The translations under genes were made by a program, and so were the position numbers. A stretch of DNA of 64,000 nucleotides from Chromatiaceae bacterium (GTDB lineage: Bacteria; Pseudomonadota; Gammaproteobacteria; Chromatiales; Chromatiaceae), in NCBI GenBank assembly GCA_022340805.1, contig JAJDNF010000001.1, positions 1 through 64,000 of the forward strand. Reading direction: 5' to 3'. The notes below the pieces were generated by a model that was not told where the DNA came from, made no database searches, and was given only the letters and a program-made list of their open reading frames with translations. Shown here one piece after another: positions 28,535-38,712 of this stretch. Each line of letters starts with the position of its first letter. Positions within the stretch are counted from its first letter, which is position 1.

Positions 28535-28881
28535 TCCCCTGTATTGGGCATCGCAACGGAAAAGCGACATAATTTCCACTAAGCTTGCCGCGGTAGCGGG
28601 AACGCGCGCCATGCATAAGAATTGACTAATATTCTTGGGTCGGGGTAGAATTCGGCAGCCTTGCCGGGTCCTTGGTGCTGGTTTTTCGTTGTGCGGGCAA
28701 TCCTGTCGTGGGCCCGGGCACGCGTCGTACCGCCTTGCGGGCCTGAGCGGTCTTTCGGAGCGAAACAACAATCCGCCCGAAATTCGCCTAGATATCGAGC
28801 GTATTCCGTTTGCCGTGCGGCTGTCGCGACCATGCGATGGCCAGGCGGTGTTTCGATCAACGGTCAGTCGGGGGACTTAAC
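28535..28881 (+). other. Intergenic region between ctaB and ccoN
   Basis: There is no gene in these 347 bases. It holds the AT-rich promoter at about 28617-28651 and then an unusually long leader of roughly 220 bases before the ccoN start. Short ORFs in the track here (28635, 28661) lack ribosome sites and look accidental. Confidence 0.7.
28622..28651 (+). promoter_or_regulatory. Sigma70-type promoter of the cbb3 operon with overlapping inverted repeat
   Basis: TTGACT, 18 bases, TAGAAT. The -35 is embedded in an inverted repeat AAGAAT-N8-ATTCTT (28617-28636), a possible operator. It does not match the FNR consensus. Confidence 0.55.
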
Positions 28882-30339
28882 ATGGCGCACCCAGCTGCTG
28901 CGACGACGCAGTACAACTACGACATCATTAAGAAGTTCGCCGTGATGGCTTTGGTCTGGGGGCTGCTGGGAATGTCCGCAGGCACCTATATCGCCGCTGA
29001 ACTGGCCTTCCCGTTTCTGAACTTCGACATCGCCGAGATCACCTTCGGGCGCTTGCGCCCGGTGCATACCACGCTGGTCATCTTCGGCTTTGGCGGCAGT
29101 GCATTGTTCGCGACCTCTTATTACGTGGTGCAGCGCACCAGCCAGGCACGCCTGGCCAGCGACATGATGGCCAACCTGACCTTCTGGGGCTGGCAGCTGT
29201 CAGTGCTGGTCGGCGTGATTGGCTACATGAACGGGATCAGCGAGGGCAAGGAATACGCCGAGTTCCCCTGGTACGTCGATCTGCTCATCACCGTGACCTG
29301 GGTGTTGTACTTCCTGGTGTTCGTGCTGACCCTGCGGCGTCGCTCGCAGCCGCATATTTATGTCGCCAACTGGTTTTACCTGGCGTTCATCCTGGCGACG
29401 GCGATCCTGCACATCTTCCGCAATCTGTCGGTGCCGGTCGGATTGTTCAATACCACCTCGTACAGCCTGTACTCGGGCGTGCAGGACGCGATGGTGCAGT
29501 GGTGGTACGGGCATAACGCGGTCGGTTTCTTCCTGACCGCGGCCTTTCTCGGCATGATGTATTACTTCGTGCCCAAGCAGGCGGGCCGCCCGATCTATTC
29601 GTACCGCCTGTCGATCATCCATTTCTGGGCGCTGGCCTTCATGTACATGTGGGTCGGTGGTCATCACCTGCACTGGACCGCGCTGCCGGACTGGACCTCG
29701 TCACTGGCCGCGGCCTTCTCGATCCTGCTGCTGCTGCCGTCCTGGGGCGGCATGATCAACGGCATCATGACCCTGTCGGGGGCCTGGGAGAAGCTGCGTA
29801 CCGACCCGATCATGCTGTTCCTGATCACCTCGCTGTCGTTCTACGGCATGTCGACCTTCGAGGGGCCGATGATGTCGCTGAAGAGCGTGAACGCGCTGTC
29901 GCACTACACCGACTGGACCATCGGCCATGTGCACTCGGGGGCGCTCGGCTGGGTCGCGATGATCTCGTTCGGCTCGTTCTATCACTTGATTCCGCGTCTG
30001 TGGGAGACCCGGCTGTACAGCGTCCGGCTGGTGTATGTGCACTTCTGGCTCGCGACCATCGGCATCGTGCTGTACATCGCCTCGATGTGGGTGTCGGGGA
30101 TCGGCCAGGGCCTGATGCTGCGGGCCTTCGATGACTACGGCAACCTGGCTTACACCTTCATCGAGTCGGTCGTGTTCATGCACTGGCCGCTGGTGGTGCG
30201 GATGATCGGCGGCATGTTCTTCGTGTCGGGTGTCGTGGTGATGGCGTTCAACGTGCTGATGACGGTCCGCATGGCGAAGATCGAGCAGGCGGCGCTCGAG
30301 GCGAAGATCGCCGCGAAGCTGGCCAAGGCCGGCGTGTGA
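28882..30339 (+). CDS. ccoN: cbb3-type cytochrome c oxidase subunit I
   Basis: The catalytic subunit of the high-affinity cbb3 oxidase (485 aa, 12 helices). Histidine ligands are recognisable in [14 protein letters not shown] (low-spin haem), [13 protein letters not shown] and [13 protein letters not shown] (CuB), and [12 protein letters not shown] (high-spin haem). The start [14 protein letters not shown] follows GGGGGACTTAA; the track adds 24 unsupported codons. First gene of ccoNOQP. Confidence 0.97.
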   Translation: MAHPAAATTQYNYDIIKKFAVMALVWGLLGMSAGTYIAAELAFPFLNFDIAEITFGRLRPVHTTLVIFGFGGSALFATSYYVVQRTSQARLASDMMANLTFWGWQLSVLVGVIGYMNGISEGKEYAEFPWYVDLLITVTWVLYFLVFVLTLRRRSQPHIYVANWFYLAFILATAILHIFRNLSVPVGLFNTTSYSLYSGVQDAMVQWWYGHNAVGFFLTAAFLGMMYYFVPKQAGRPIYSYRLSIIHFWALAFMYMWVGGHHLHWTALPDWTSSLAAAFSILLLLPSWGGMINGIMTLSGAWEKLRTDPIMLFLITSLSFYGMSTFEGPMMSLKSVNALSHYTDWTIGHVHSGALGWVAMISFGSFYHLIPRLWETRLYSVRLVYVHFWLATIGIVLYIASMWVSGIGQGLMLRAFDDYGNLAYTFIESVVFMHWPLVVRMIGGMFFVSGVVVMAFNVLMTVRMAKIEQAALEAKIAAKLAKAGV

Positions 30340-30352
30340 GGGGCATTTAGCA

Positions 30353-31093
30353 ATGAAACTGAGTCACGAAAGTATCGAAATCAATGCCGGACTGATGATA
30401 GTGCTGACGCTGATCGCCATCTCGATCGGCGGCCTGGTCGAGATCGTGCCGCTGTTCTACATCAAGGACACGATCGAAAAGGTCGACGGCGTGCGTCCGT
30501 ATACGCCGCTCGAGCAGCGTGGTCGCGACATCTTCATTCGCGAGGGGTGCTACACCTGTCACTCGCAGATGATCCGCCCGTTCCGCGACGAGGATATGCG
30601 CTACGGCCACTATTCACTGGCTGCCGAGTCGAAGTACGACCACCCGTTCCAGTGGGGCTCCAAGCGTACCGGACCCGATCTGGCGCGCGTGGGTCGCAAG
30701 TACTCCAACGCATGGCATACCCAGCACCTGAACAACCCGCGTGATGTGGTGCCCGAGTCGATCATGCCCAACTACCCCTGGCTGTTGCGCAACGAGCTGG
30801 ACTATGCGGATGTCGCCGATCGTATGCGCGCGCTGAAGTTGACCGGTGTGCCCTACTCGGAGAGCGAGGAGGAATACCAGGCCAATGTCGAGCAGTTCGG
30901 CAAGCCGATAGCGGATCAGCTGGACATCAACACGGCAGAAAAGAACCTGCTGGCCCAGGCCCAGGCGGAAGACTGGGACGGGGACCGTAGTCGCCTGACC
31001 GAGATGGATGCGTTGGTTGCCTATCTGCAGGTGCTTGGCACCATGGTCGATTTCAGCAAGTACGACGAAGGCTACTTCGCCGAATTCCGCTGA
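30353..31093 (+). CDS. ccoO: cbb3-type cytochrome c oxidase subunit II (monohaem)
   Basis: A 246-aa membrane-anchored monohaem cytochrome c that passes electrons from CcoP to CcoN. It has an N-terminal helix (about residues 10-36), haem motif [12 protein letters not shown], and the axial methionine region near [11 protein letters not shown]. All parts of the family are present. It starts 13 bases after ccoN. Confidence 0.97.
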   Translation: MKLSHESIEINAGLMIVLTLIAISIGGLVEIVPLFYIKDTIEKVDGVRPYTPLEQRGRDIFIREGCYTCHSQMIRPFRDEDMRYGHYSLAAESKYDHPFQWGSKRTGPDLARVGRKYSNAWHTQHLNNPRDVVPESIMPNYPWLLRNELDYADVADRMRALKLTGVPYSESEEEYQANVEQFGKPIADQLDINTAEKNLLAQAQAEDWDGDRSRLTEMDALVAYLQVLGTMVDFSKYDEGYFAEFR

Positions 31094-31131
31094 CATTCGG
31101 CATGATGAGCTGAACGAAGGCAGGAGGCGAA

Positions 31132-31341
31132 ATGCTGGAATGGCTGTCGAAGATGGAGCACACCAAGCCGCTGGCGCTGGTGATCTTCGTGGTCGTGTTC
31201 GTCGGCATTTTGCTCTACGTGTTCACGGGTAAGAAGCGCTCCAAGCGCCTCGAGTCCTACAAGAACATTCCGTTCCTGGACGATGAGTCGGCAGGCGAGT
31301 CGGGCGGCGAACAGAAAGACAAGGGTTCACAAGATGGCTGA
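31132..31341 (+). CDS. ccoQ: cbb3-type oxidase subunit CcoQ/FixQ
   Basis: A 69-aa single-helix protein (helix about residues 14-33) with the following basic stretch GKKRSKRLESYKNIPFLDDE typical of CcoQ, and a charged tail. It stabilises the cbb3 complex. An AGGAGG-type site (GCAGGAGGCGAA) precedes the ATG. The last eight bases overlap ccoP. Confidence 0.93.
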   Translation: MLEWLSKMEHTKPLALVIFVVVFVGILLYVFTGKKRSKRLESYKNIPFLDDESAGESGGEQKDKGSQDG

Positions 31342-32248
31342 GCAACATCAAGGCAAGGCAGTGCAGACCACCGGGCATGCATGGGACGGCGATCTGCAGG
31401 AATTCAACAACCCGCTGCCGCGCTGGTGGCTGTGGTCCTTCTATGCGACCGTGCTATTCGCGGTGATCTACTGGATCTGGTACCCGGCGTGGCCGGTCGC
31501 CAAGTCGTTCACCAAGGGGATCGGCACCGTCACCTACCAGTCCGGCGGCAAACAGGTCACGACCCATTGGAACACCCGTGCTGAACTGATCGAGGAGATG
31601 CAGACCGGCAGCGAGACACTGAAGCAGCAGGCCTACCTCGAGAAGATCAGTGCGGCGTCGTATGACGACATTGTCAACGATCCCGACATGATGGCGTTCA
31701 CCCGCTCGATGGCCAAGGTATTGTTCGCCGACAATTGCGCCGCCTGTCACGGGGTCGGCGGCACGCCTGCGCAGATCGGCCAGTACCCGAACCTGCGCGA
31801 CGACGCCTGGCTGTGGGGTGGCGATATAAACCAGATCGAACAGACCATCTTGCAAGGGCGCAACGGTTATATGCCGGCATTCGGCGAGGTGCTGAGCGAT
31901 GCGCAGCTCGATGAGGTCGCCAACTACGTGCTCAGCCTGTCCGGTCATTCGGTCGATACCGCCATGGCCGATGCCGGGCGCGCGATCTTCCAGGGCAAAC
32001 AGGGCGGCTGCTACTACTGCCACACCGAATCGGGCAAGGGCATGGCCTCGCAGGGTTCTGCCAACCTGACCGACGCGGTCTGGACGGTCGCCGACGTGCC
32101 CGGCGCGGCCGATGATGCGGCCCGCGTCGAGGTGGTCAAGACGGTGATACGTAATGGCGTGCATCGCCAGATGCCGGCCTGGCGCGGGCGTCTCAGCAAT
32201 GCCCAGATCAAGCTGCTCACGGTATACCTGCAGAGCCTGGGCAGCTGA
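31334..32248 (+). CDS. ccoP: cbb3-type cytochrome c oxidase subunit III (dihaem)
   Basis: A 304-aa dihaem cytochrome c that accepts electrons from soluble cytochromes. It has the CcoP N-terminal cytoplasmic segment, one clear transmembrane helix (about residues 34-55, WWLWSFYATVLFAVIYWIWYPAW region), then two cytochrome c domains with CAACH and CYYCH. The ATG at 31334 lies inside the ccoQ 3' end; the track start is 17 codons earlier in the ccoQ frame overlap and unlikely. Confidence 0.96.
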   Translation: MAEQHQGKAVQTTGHAWDGDLQEFNNPLPRWWLWSFYATVLFAVIYWIWYPAWPVAKSFTKGIGTVTYQSGGKQVTTHWNTRAELIEEMQTGSETLKQQAYLEKISAASYDDIVNDPDMMAFTRSMAKVLFADNCAACHGVGGTPAQIGQYPNLRDDAWLWGGDINQIEQTILQGRNGYMPAFGEVLSDAQLDEVANYVLSLSGHSVDTAMADAGRAIFQGKQGGCYYCHTESGKGMASQGSANLTDAVWTVADVPGAADDAARVEVVKTVIRNGVHRQMPAWRGRLSNAQIKLLTVYLQSLGS

Positions 32249-32288
32249 GCGCGACCCCGGCGCGACGGGGGCTGACCTGGTAGGGGAA

Positions 32289-32447
32289 TTCACCGCGAAG
32301 GGTGCAAAGTCTGGGAAGGACGAATCGGGTTTTGGGGCGGGTCTCCGGCGAGTGCCAAACCCGCGGACCGGTGTCCCAACTGTGGGGCCAAGCCAGGCAC
32401 ATCGACGCAATGGAACGCTTCGCGACCTTCGCGCCACTTGCGGTTAA
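32289..32447. repeat. Imperfect inverted repeat flanking the ccoP-ccoG gap
   Basis: The arms TTCACCGCGAAGGGTGCAAAG (32289-32309) and the complement of 32427-32447 (TTAACCGCAAGTGGCGCGAAG) agree at 15 of 21 positions. The right arm lies just before the ccoG ribosome site. The words resemble the ACCGCGAAGG-type dispersed intergenic repeats common in proteobacteria. No protein is encoded between them. Confidence 0.35.
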
Positions 32448-32455
32448 GGTTTGAA

Positions 32456-33877
32456 ATGAATCAGGTCACCCAGACTCCACTCTACGCCGCACATACCCAC
32501 ATCTACCCGCGTTCGGTAAGCGGTCGCTTCCGGCGCCTGAAGTGGGCCATTGTCGTTATTGCCTATGGTGTGTACTTCCTGCTGCCCTGGCTGCGCTGGG
32601 AACGCGGCGGGGATACCGGGCAGGCGGTGCTGTTCGATCTGGCCGGGCGCAAGTTCTTCCTGTTCGACCTGGTCGTGCACCCGCAGGACATCTTCTGGCT
32701 GGCCGGTCTGCTGATGATCGCCGCTTATCTGCTGTTCTTCGTCACCGGTCTGGCCGGACGCGTGTTCTGCGGCTACTTCTGCTTCCAGACTTTATGGACC
32801 GATGTCTACATCCTGATCGAGCGGCTGGTCCAGGGCGAGCGCCCGGCGCGTATCCGTCTGGCCAGGCAGGCTTGGAACGCCGAGAAGTTGTTGAAGACCG
32901 GCCTGACCCACCTGCTGTGGTTGCTTATGGCCTTCGTCACCGGGCTGACCTTCGTGTTGTACTGGGGCGACGCACCGCAATTGATCGGTGAGTTCTTCGC
33001 GGGCAAGGCACCCTTCGCCGCCTACGCGACCACGCTGTTTCTCACTGCGACCACCTACGTAATGGCCGGGATCGCGCGTGAGCAGGTGTGCACTTACATG
33101 TGCCCGTATGCGCGCTTCCAGGCGGTGATGTTCGACAAGGACACCCTGGTCGTCTCGTACGACGCGCGGCGCGGCGAGGGAGGCGCGGGACGCGCCAAGC
33201 TCGGCGGCCAGTTGAAAGCGCGCGCGCAGCGCCAGCAGGCGGGGGTGGGCGACTGCATCGACTGCGGCTATTGCGTGCAGGTTTGCCCGACCGGGATAGA
33301 CATACGCAACGGTCTGCAGATCCAGTGCATCTCCTGCGCGCTGTGCATCGACGCCTGCGACACCATCATGGATTCGCTCGGCTGGGATCGTGGACTGGTC
33401 GGCTATACCTCGGAGCGCAAGACTGATACCGGTCAGCAGGCCAGGCTGCTGCGTCCCAAGGTGATCGGCTACGCGGCGGTGCTGGTGCTGGCCATTGGAC
33501 TGCTGGCCTGGAGCGTGTCGCAGCAGGCGGCATTCGACCTGTCGGTTGCGCAGGTCCGCCAGCCGATCTTCGTGCAGTTGTCCGACGGCCGCATCCAGAA
33601 CAGCTACGAGATCAAGGTCAACAACAAGACCAACAAGACCCTCACGCTGCGCTTCTCGGTGCGCGGGCTGGCGCAGGGTGCCGAGCTCGACATGGGGCAT
33701 TTTTCCGAGGTCAGCATGCACCCTGAGCAGCGCCTGCGACTGGGCGCCAATATCCGCATGATGCCGGCGCAGTTCGATGGCCGCAGTCACCCGTTCGAGC
33801 TGGTTGCCGAGCCGCAGGGCGTGCCTGGACTGGTGGCGATCGTGCATCCAAGCGTGTTCTTCGTGCCGCAGCAATGA
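32456..33877 (+). CDS. ccoG: Cytochrome oxidase accessory protein CcoG (FixG)
   Basis: A 473-aa polyferredoxin-like membrane protein needed for cbb3 maturation; work on CcoG indicates a cupric reductase role. It has about five helices. The NosR/NapH-like cysteine motifs are CGYFCFQTLW and CTYMCPYARFQ. Two [4Fe-4S] motifs, CIDCGYCVQVCP and CISCALCIDACD, follow, and then a C-terminal periplasmic Ig-like domain after the last helix. The start ATG follows TTAAGG by six to seven bases; the TTG start in the track is less likely. It overlaps ccoH by four bases. Confidence 0.95.
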   Translation: MNQVTQTPLYAAHTHIYPRSVSGRFRRLKWAIVVIAYGVYFLLPWLRWERGGDTGQAVLFDLAGRKFFLFDLVVHPQDIFWLAGLLMIAAYLLFFVTGLAGRVFCGYFCFQTLWTDVYILIERLVQGERPARIRLARQAWNAEKLLKTGLTHLLWLLMAFVTGLTFVLYWGDAPQLIGEFFAGKAPFAAYATTLFLTATTYVMAGIAREQVCTYMCPYARFQAVMFDKDTLVVSYDARRGEGGAGRAKLGGQLKARAQRQQAGVGDCIDCGYCVQVCPTGIDIRNGLQIQCISCALCIDACDTIMDSLGWDRGLVGYTSERKTDTGQQARLLRPKVIGYAAVLVLAIGLLAWSVSQQAAFDLSVAQVRQPIFVQLSDGRIQNSYEIKVNNKTNKTLTLRFSVRGLAQGAELDMGHFSEVSMHPEQRLRLGANIRMMPAQFDGRSHPFELVAEPQGVPGLVAIVHPSVFFVPQQ

Positions 33878-34686
33878 GCATGAACGCATCGATGTTGCTG
33901 ACCGGAATCGGCGGCGGCGTGCTCGCCGAGATTGCGCTGTTCGTGCTGTTGCGGCGCCTGTTTCGGCTGGACGGCAAAACGGCCGGCGTGGCGATCGGTC
34001 TGCTGGCGCTGCTGATCTACGTGCCCTGGGCGATCCTGACCTGGCCGGGCGCGGACATCTTCGCGATCCACCTGGCGATCTTCCTTACCGCCGCCTATGC
34101 GCTGGGCATGGTCGGCGGCCGGGTCGGGCGTGGCTGGCACTGGGCACCGGCGCTGATCGTCGCCTTCTTCGTGCTGGTGATCGTAACCAATGTGGTATTC
34201 CTGGGCGTGGCGGAGCAGGGCATCACCGGTCTGTTCGCGCACTTGCTGCCCAAGCCGCGTGGCGCCGAGGTGGCGGACTCGCGCTTCCCCGGCACCGTCT
34301 CGCACGACTTCCAGAAGAAGGAGGCCCTGTACAACGACTACCTGCGCCAGGTCGAGGCCCAGGAGCTGCGCGGCTGGCAGGTGCACAAGGGCTGGCTGTA
34401 CAAACCGTTTGTCGGCCAGCCGGCGACCTTCGTCGTCAAGGTCAACGACCGCGCCGGCGTACCACTCACCGGGGCCGAGGTCAGCGGACGTTTTCTGCGC
34501 ACATCGGACAGCCGCGACGACTTCGATTTCCGCATGTCCGAAGTGGCGCCAGGTGAATACCGTGCAACGCTCGAGATGCCGCTGCACGGCCTGTGGCAAC
34601 TGGTGCTGCAGATCCGGCGCGGTGACGAGTTGCACGAGATCCGTGCCGACACCTCGGTCAGCGGCGGCCAGGGCGAGCGTTCCTGA
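33874..34686 (+). CDS. ccoH: FixH/CcoH family protein with extra N-terminal membrane domain
   Basis: A 270-aa protein. The C-terminal half (about residues 155-265) is a FixH domain: [48 protein letters not shown]. FixH/CcoH binds and stabilises assembling cbb3 oxidase. Typical FixH is about 150-170 aa with one helix. Here four hydrophobic segments cover residues about 6-112, so an additional membrane domain precedes the family domain. It overlaps ccoG (ATGA) and ccoI (TGATG), confirming it as part of the GHIS group. Confidence 0.85.
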   Translation: MSMNASMLLTGIGGGVLAEIALFVLLRRLFRLDGKTAGVAIGLLALLIYVPWAILTWPGADIFAIHLAIFLTAAYALGMVGGRVGRGWHWAPALIVAFFVLVIVTNVVFLGVAEQGITGLFAHLLPKPRGAEVADSRFPGTVSHDFQKKEALYNDYLRQVEAQELRGWQVHKGWLYKPFVGQPATFVVKVNDRAGVPLTGAEVSGRFLRTSDSRDDFDFRMSEVAPGEYRATLEMPLHGLWQLVLQIRRGDELHEIRADTSVSGGQGERS

Positions 34687-37097
34687 TGGCCGCCGGCGAG
34701 ACCTGTTATCACTGCGGCCTGCCGGTACCCGACGGCGCGGACTACCGGGTCGAGATCGACGGCCAGTCGCGCGCGATGTGTTGCCATGGCTGCCAGGCGG
34801 TGGCGCAGGCGATCGTGGACGGCGGTCTGACCTCGTTCTACCAGCATCGCGAGACACCATCGCGCCGCCCCGAGGACCTGGTGCCCGAGGCGCTGCGCCG
34901 CTTCGATCTGTATGACCAGCCGGCCCTCCAGCAGAGCTTCGTGCAGGCCGATGAGTCCTCGGCCAAGACGGCCTCGTTGATCCTCGAGGGTATCACCTGC
35001 GCGGCCTGCATCTGGCTCAACGAGCGGCACGTGAATGCGCTGCCCGGGGTGCTCGATTTCTCGGTCAACTACAGTACTCACCGTGCGCGGGTGCGTTGGG
35101 ACGACACTCAGATCCGCCTGTCCGATATCCTCAAGGCGATCAGCGAGATCGGTTATGTGGCGCACCCGTTCGATCCGGGTCGCCAGGAGGCGGTGCACAA
35201 GAAGGAGAAATCCAGGGCCTTGCGCCGCCTGGCCGTGGCCGGCCTGGGCGCGATGCAGGTCATGATGCTGGCGATCGCGATGTATGCGGGCGACTACAGC
35301 GGCATGGAACAGCATCTGCGCGTGTTCATGCGCTGGGTGAGCCTGGTCTTGACCCTGCCGGTGGTGCTGTACGCGGCGAGCAGCTTTTTCGTCACCGCCT
35401 GGCGTGATCTCAGGCGCCGCCATTTGAGCATGGAGGTGCCGGTCTCGCTGGCGATCGGCGGGGCATTCGGCGCCAGTATCTGGTCCACGCTGACCAACGG
35501 CAGTGAAGTCTATTTCGACTCGGTCTGCATGTTCGCGTTCTTTCTGTTGACCAGTCGCTACCTGGAGATGGGCGCCCGGCATCGCGCCGGCGAGGCCGCC
35601 GAGGAGTTGGTCAAGCTTCTGCCGGCTACCGCGACTCGCCTGAGCGACACCGGCGAGCAGGTCGTCGCGGTGTCCGAATTGCGGCCGGGTGACCGGGTCA
35701 TGGTGCGGCCCGGCGAGACCATCCCCGCCGACGGCGTGGTCGGCGAGGGGCGCAGCTCGGTCGATGAGTCGCTGCTGACCGGCGAGAGCCTGCCGCGGCC
35801 GCGCTCGGCCGGCGACGAACTGGTCGGGGGCAGTGTGAACGTCGAGAGCCCACTGGTGATGATCGTGGAGAAGGTCGGCGAGGAGACCCTGGTCTCGGCG
35901 ATCGTGCGCCTGCTCGACCGTGCCCAGGCGGAAAAGCCGCGCCTCGCGCGCCTCGCCGACCATGTCGCCGGATGGTTCGTCGGCGTGCTGCTGGTCGTCG
36001 CCAGCCTGGTCGCACTGTGGTGGCTGGTGCATGCGCCCGAGCACGCCTTTGCTATCACGCTGTCGGTACTGGTCGTGACCTGTCCCTGCGCGCTGTCGCT
36101 GGCCACGCCCACCGCGGTTACCGCGGCCTCGGGTGCGCTGACCAGGATGGGGCTGTTGACCACGCGCGGCCACGCGCTCGAGACGCTTGCTCAGGTCAGT
36201 TATGTGTTGTTCGACAAGACCGGCACGCTGACCCGCGGCATCCTGCAGCTGGTGGGCGTCGAGGTGCTGTCCGCCCGGGCGGATACGGAGCGTTGCCTGG
36301 CACTGGCCGCGGCACTGGAGAGCGGGTCCGAGCACCCGGTGGGCAAGGCCCTGATCGCGCGTGCCGGGTTGGCGCCCAGGGTCAGCGAGCTGAGCGCATT
36401 GCCGGGGCAGGGCATGCAGGGCGAGATCGAGGGCCGGCGTTACCGGGTCGGTAGCCCGCCCTACGCGGCCGACCTGAGTGGTGCGGCCGTGCCGGACACC
36501 AGCGCGAGCGACACCACCGAGGTGTTTCTCGGCGACCAGGATGGCCTGCTGGCGCGCTTCGCGCTGCGTGACGAGTTGCGTCCGGACGCGGACGTCGCAA
36601 TCGCCCGGCTGCGTGAGCTGGGCCTGACGGTTGAGATCCTCAGCGGCGACGCCCCCGGCGCGGTGAACCGGGTGGCCGCGGAATTGGGCATCGAGCATGC
36701 CCGCTCGGGCATGCGCCCGGACGACAAACTTGCGCGGGTCAGGGAGCTGCAGGCGGCCGGGCACCGTGTGGCGATGATTGGCGACGGCGTGAACGATGCC
36801 CCGGTGCTGGCCGGCGCGGACGTCTCGATCGCGATGGGGCAGGGGGCGCAGCTCGCCCACGCGAGTGCCGACATGGTGGTATTGTCCGAGCGCCTGGCGG
36901 TACTCCCGGCCGGCGTGCGCAAGGCGCGCGCGACCCGCACCGTGATAAAGCAGAATCTGTCCTGGGCCGTTTTGTATAATATCGCCGCCGTGCCGATGGC
37001 AGCGGCCGGGCTGGTGGCGCCGTGGATGGCGGCAATCGGGATGTCGGCGAGTTCGCTGGTCGTCGTGTTCAATGCACTCAGACTGAAGGCCGATTAG
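34686..37097 (+). CDS. ccoI: Copper-translocating P1B-type ATPase CcoI (FixI)
   Basis: An 803-aa copper exporter that supplies copper for cbb3 assembly. It has an N-terminal CxxC zinc-ribbon-like part (CYHCGLPVP...CCHGCQAV), one HMA domain with metal site GITCAAC, eight membrane helices including the ion motif [11 protein letters not shown], phosphorylation site DKTGTLT, and hinge GDGVNDAP. This is the FixI-type two-part N-terminus. It begins at the last base of the ccoH stop. Confidence 0.95.
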   Translation: MAAGETCYHCGLPVPDGADYRVEIDGQSRAMCCHGCQAVAQAIVDGGLTSFYQHRETPSRRPEDLVPEALRRFDLYDQPALQQSFVQADESSAKTASLILEGITCAACIWLNERHVNALPGVLDFSVNYSTHRARVRWDDTQIRLSDILKAISEIGYVAHPFDPGRQEAVHKKEKSRALRRLAVAGLGAMQVMMLAIAMYAGDYSGMEQHLRVFMRWVSLVLTLPVVLYAASSFFVTAWRDLRRRHLSMEVPVSLAIGGAFGASIWSTLTNGSEVYFDSVCMFAFFLLTSRYLEMGARHRAGEAAEELVKLLPATATRLSDTGEQVVAVSELRPGDRVMVRPGETIPADGVVGEGRSSVDESLLTGESLPRPRSAGDELVGGSVNVESPLVMIVEKVGEETLVSAIVRLLDRAQAEKPRLARLADHVAGWFVGVLLVVASLVALWWLVHAPEHAFAITLSVLVVTCPCALSLATPTAVTAASGALTRMGLLTTRGHALETLAQVSYVLFDKTGTLTRGILQLVGVEVLSARADTERCLALAAALESGSEHPVGKALIARAGLAPRVSELSALPGQGMQGEIEGRRYRVGSPPYAADLSGAAVPDTSASDTTEVFLGDQDGLLARFALRDELRPDADVAIARLRELGLTVEILSGDAPGAVNRVAAELGIEHARSGMRPDDKLARVRELQAAGHRVAMIGDGVNDAPVLAGADVSIAMGQGAQLAHASADMVVLSERLAVLPAGVRKARATRTVIKQNLSWAVLYNIAAVPMAAAGLVAPWMAAIGMSASSLVVVFNALRLKAD

Positions 37098-37100
37098 ACC

Positions 37101-37364
37101 ATGTCGATTCTGTATCTGCTGATCCCGCTGGCCGTGGGCCTGATGGTGGTGGCACTGGCATTCTTCCTGTGGACCGTGCGCACCGGCCAATACGACGACC
37201 TCGAAGGTCCGGCGCACCGCATCCTGATGGACGACGATGACCCGATGATCCCGGCCAACGCGAGGCCGAAGAAAGCGGCGGAAAAGCCGAATCGGCCGGC
37301 GAGCGCAGGATCGCCGACAATAAACAGCGAGGGTGGAGGGGTGGATGCCAACACAACTGATTGA
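37101..37364 (+). CDS. ccoS: cbb3-type oxidase assembly protein CcoS
   Basis: An 87-aa single-helix protein starting MSILYLLIPLAVGLMVVALAFFLW, with the CcoS signature TVRTGQYDDLEGPAHRIL(M)DDD. A longer than usual proline/lysine-rich tail follows (about residues 50-87). It is needed for cofactor insertion into CcoN. It starts three bases after ccoI. Confidence 0.93.
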   Translation: MSILYLLIPLAVGLMVVALAFFLWTVRTGQYDDLEGPAHRILMDDDDPMIPANARPKKAAEKPNRPASAGSPTINSEGGGVDANTTD

Positions 37365-37375
37365 GGAGCGGCCCC

Positions 37376-37468
37376 ATGTTCAGCTTTGACAATTTCGCCA
37401 TGACCATCGTCATCACCCTTATCGCGATGGCCTGGCTCAGTTTTTTCTCGGTTATCCTGGCCGGTTGA
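37376..37468 (+). CDS. Candidate 30-aa single-helix membrane protein at the end of the cco operon
   Basis: This ORF is too short for the track. It reads MFSFDNFAMTIVITLIAMAWLSFFSVILAG, a single hydrophobic helix almost throughout. A strong ribosome site GAGGAG lies seven bases upstream, and the ATG begins 11 bases after the ccoS stop. Spacing, ribosome site and the helix make chance less likely. No family is known to me. By analogy with other micro-subunits it could be an extra oxidase or assembly peptide. Confidence 0.5.
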   Translation: MFSFDNFAMTIVITLIAMAWLSFFSVILAG

Positions 37469-37563
37469 GGTCCGCCGGTTAGGGGCAGGGCACGGGCACG
37501 CAAGGGCGATGGATCAGCCTTGGTGACCGCGGCTGCGGGACCGCCAGCACGGGCGGCGCCGGT

Positions 37564-37601
37564 GAAAAAACGAAGACGCCCGCACTGCTGCGGGCGTCTT
37601 C
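37564..37601 (-). terminator. Rho-independent terminator of rpoH
   Basis: A perfect 13-bp stem GAAGACGCCCGCA / TGCGGGCGTCTTC with a four-base loop. On the minus strand it is followed by G and a run of six T, 20 bases after the rpoH stop. There is no T-run on the plus strand, so it serves rpoH and not the cco operon. Confidence 0.88.
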
Positions 37602-37621
37602 CCGGTCCATGTTGTGGTTGC

Positions 37622-38473
<852 letters not shown>

Positions 38474-38537
38474 GAATCCTGTTTCCACATCCTTTTCCAG
38501 TTCAAATTTAACACCCGGGACCCCCGGATGCCAGCCG

Positions 38538-38567
38538 ATATTAGCAGTCTTCGCGTCAGAGTGCTAA
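38538..38567 (-). promoter_or_regulatory. CIRCE element (HrcA operator) overlapping the rpoH promoter
   Basis: TTAGCAGTC-TTCGCGTCA-GAGTGCTAA (38541-38567) matches CIRCE TTAGCACTC-N9-GAGTGCTAA at 17 of 18 positions with the exact nine-base spacer. On the minus strand TTAGCA (-35), 18 bases and TAATAT (-10, 38538-38543) form a plausible sigma70 promoter fully covered by it. The start codon is 65 bases downstream of the -10. Confidence 0.85.
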
Positions 38568-38712
38568 ACGGGTGAAAAAGTTCCGTGATTGTTGCAGATG
38601 TCTGTTTATAAAGATAAAAAACTGTTTCCTTCACGGCATCCCGCGGTCGCCCTGCGGGCCCCGCTGACGGCCATCCCAGCCGACAGCGCGGCCCGCGCGG
38701 ATCTGTAACGGA

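Noticed and set aside
28617-28636. FNR box at the ccoN promoter
   Set aside because: TTGAC-TAAT-ATTCT matches only the first half of the FNR consensus. The better description is an AAGAAT/ATTCTT inverted repeat of unknown regulator.
34338-37217. 959-aa minus-strand ORF opposite ccoI
   Set aside because: Antisense of a complete P-type ATPase; composition is that of a shadow frame.
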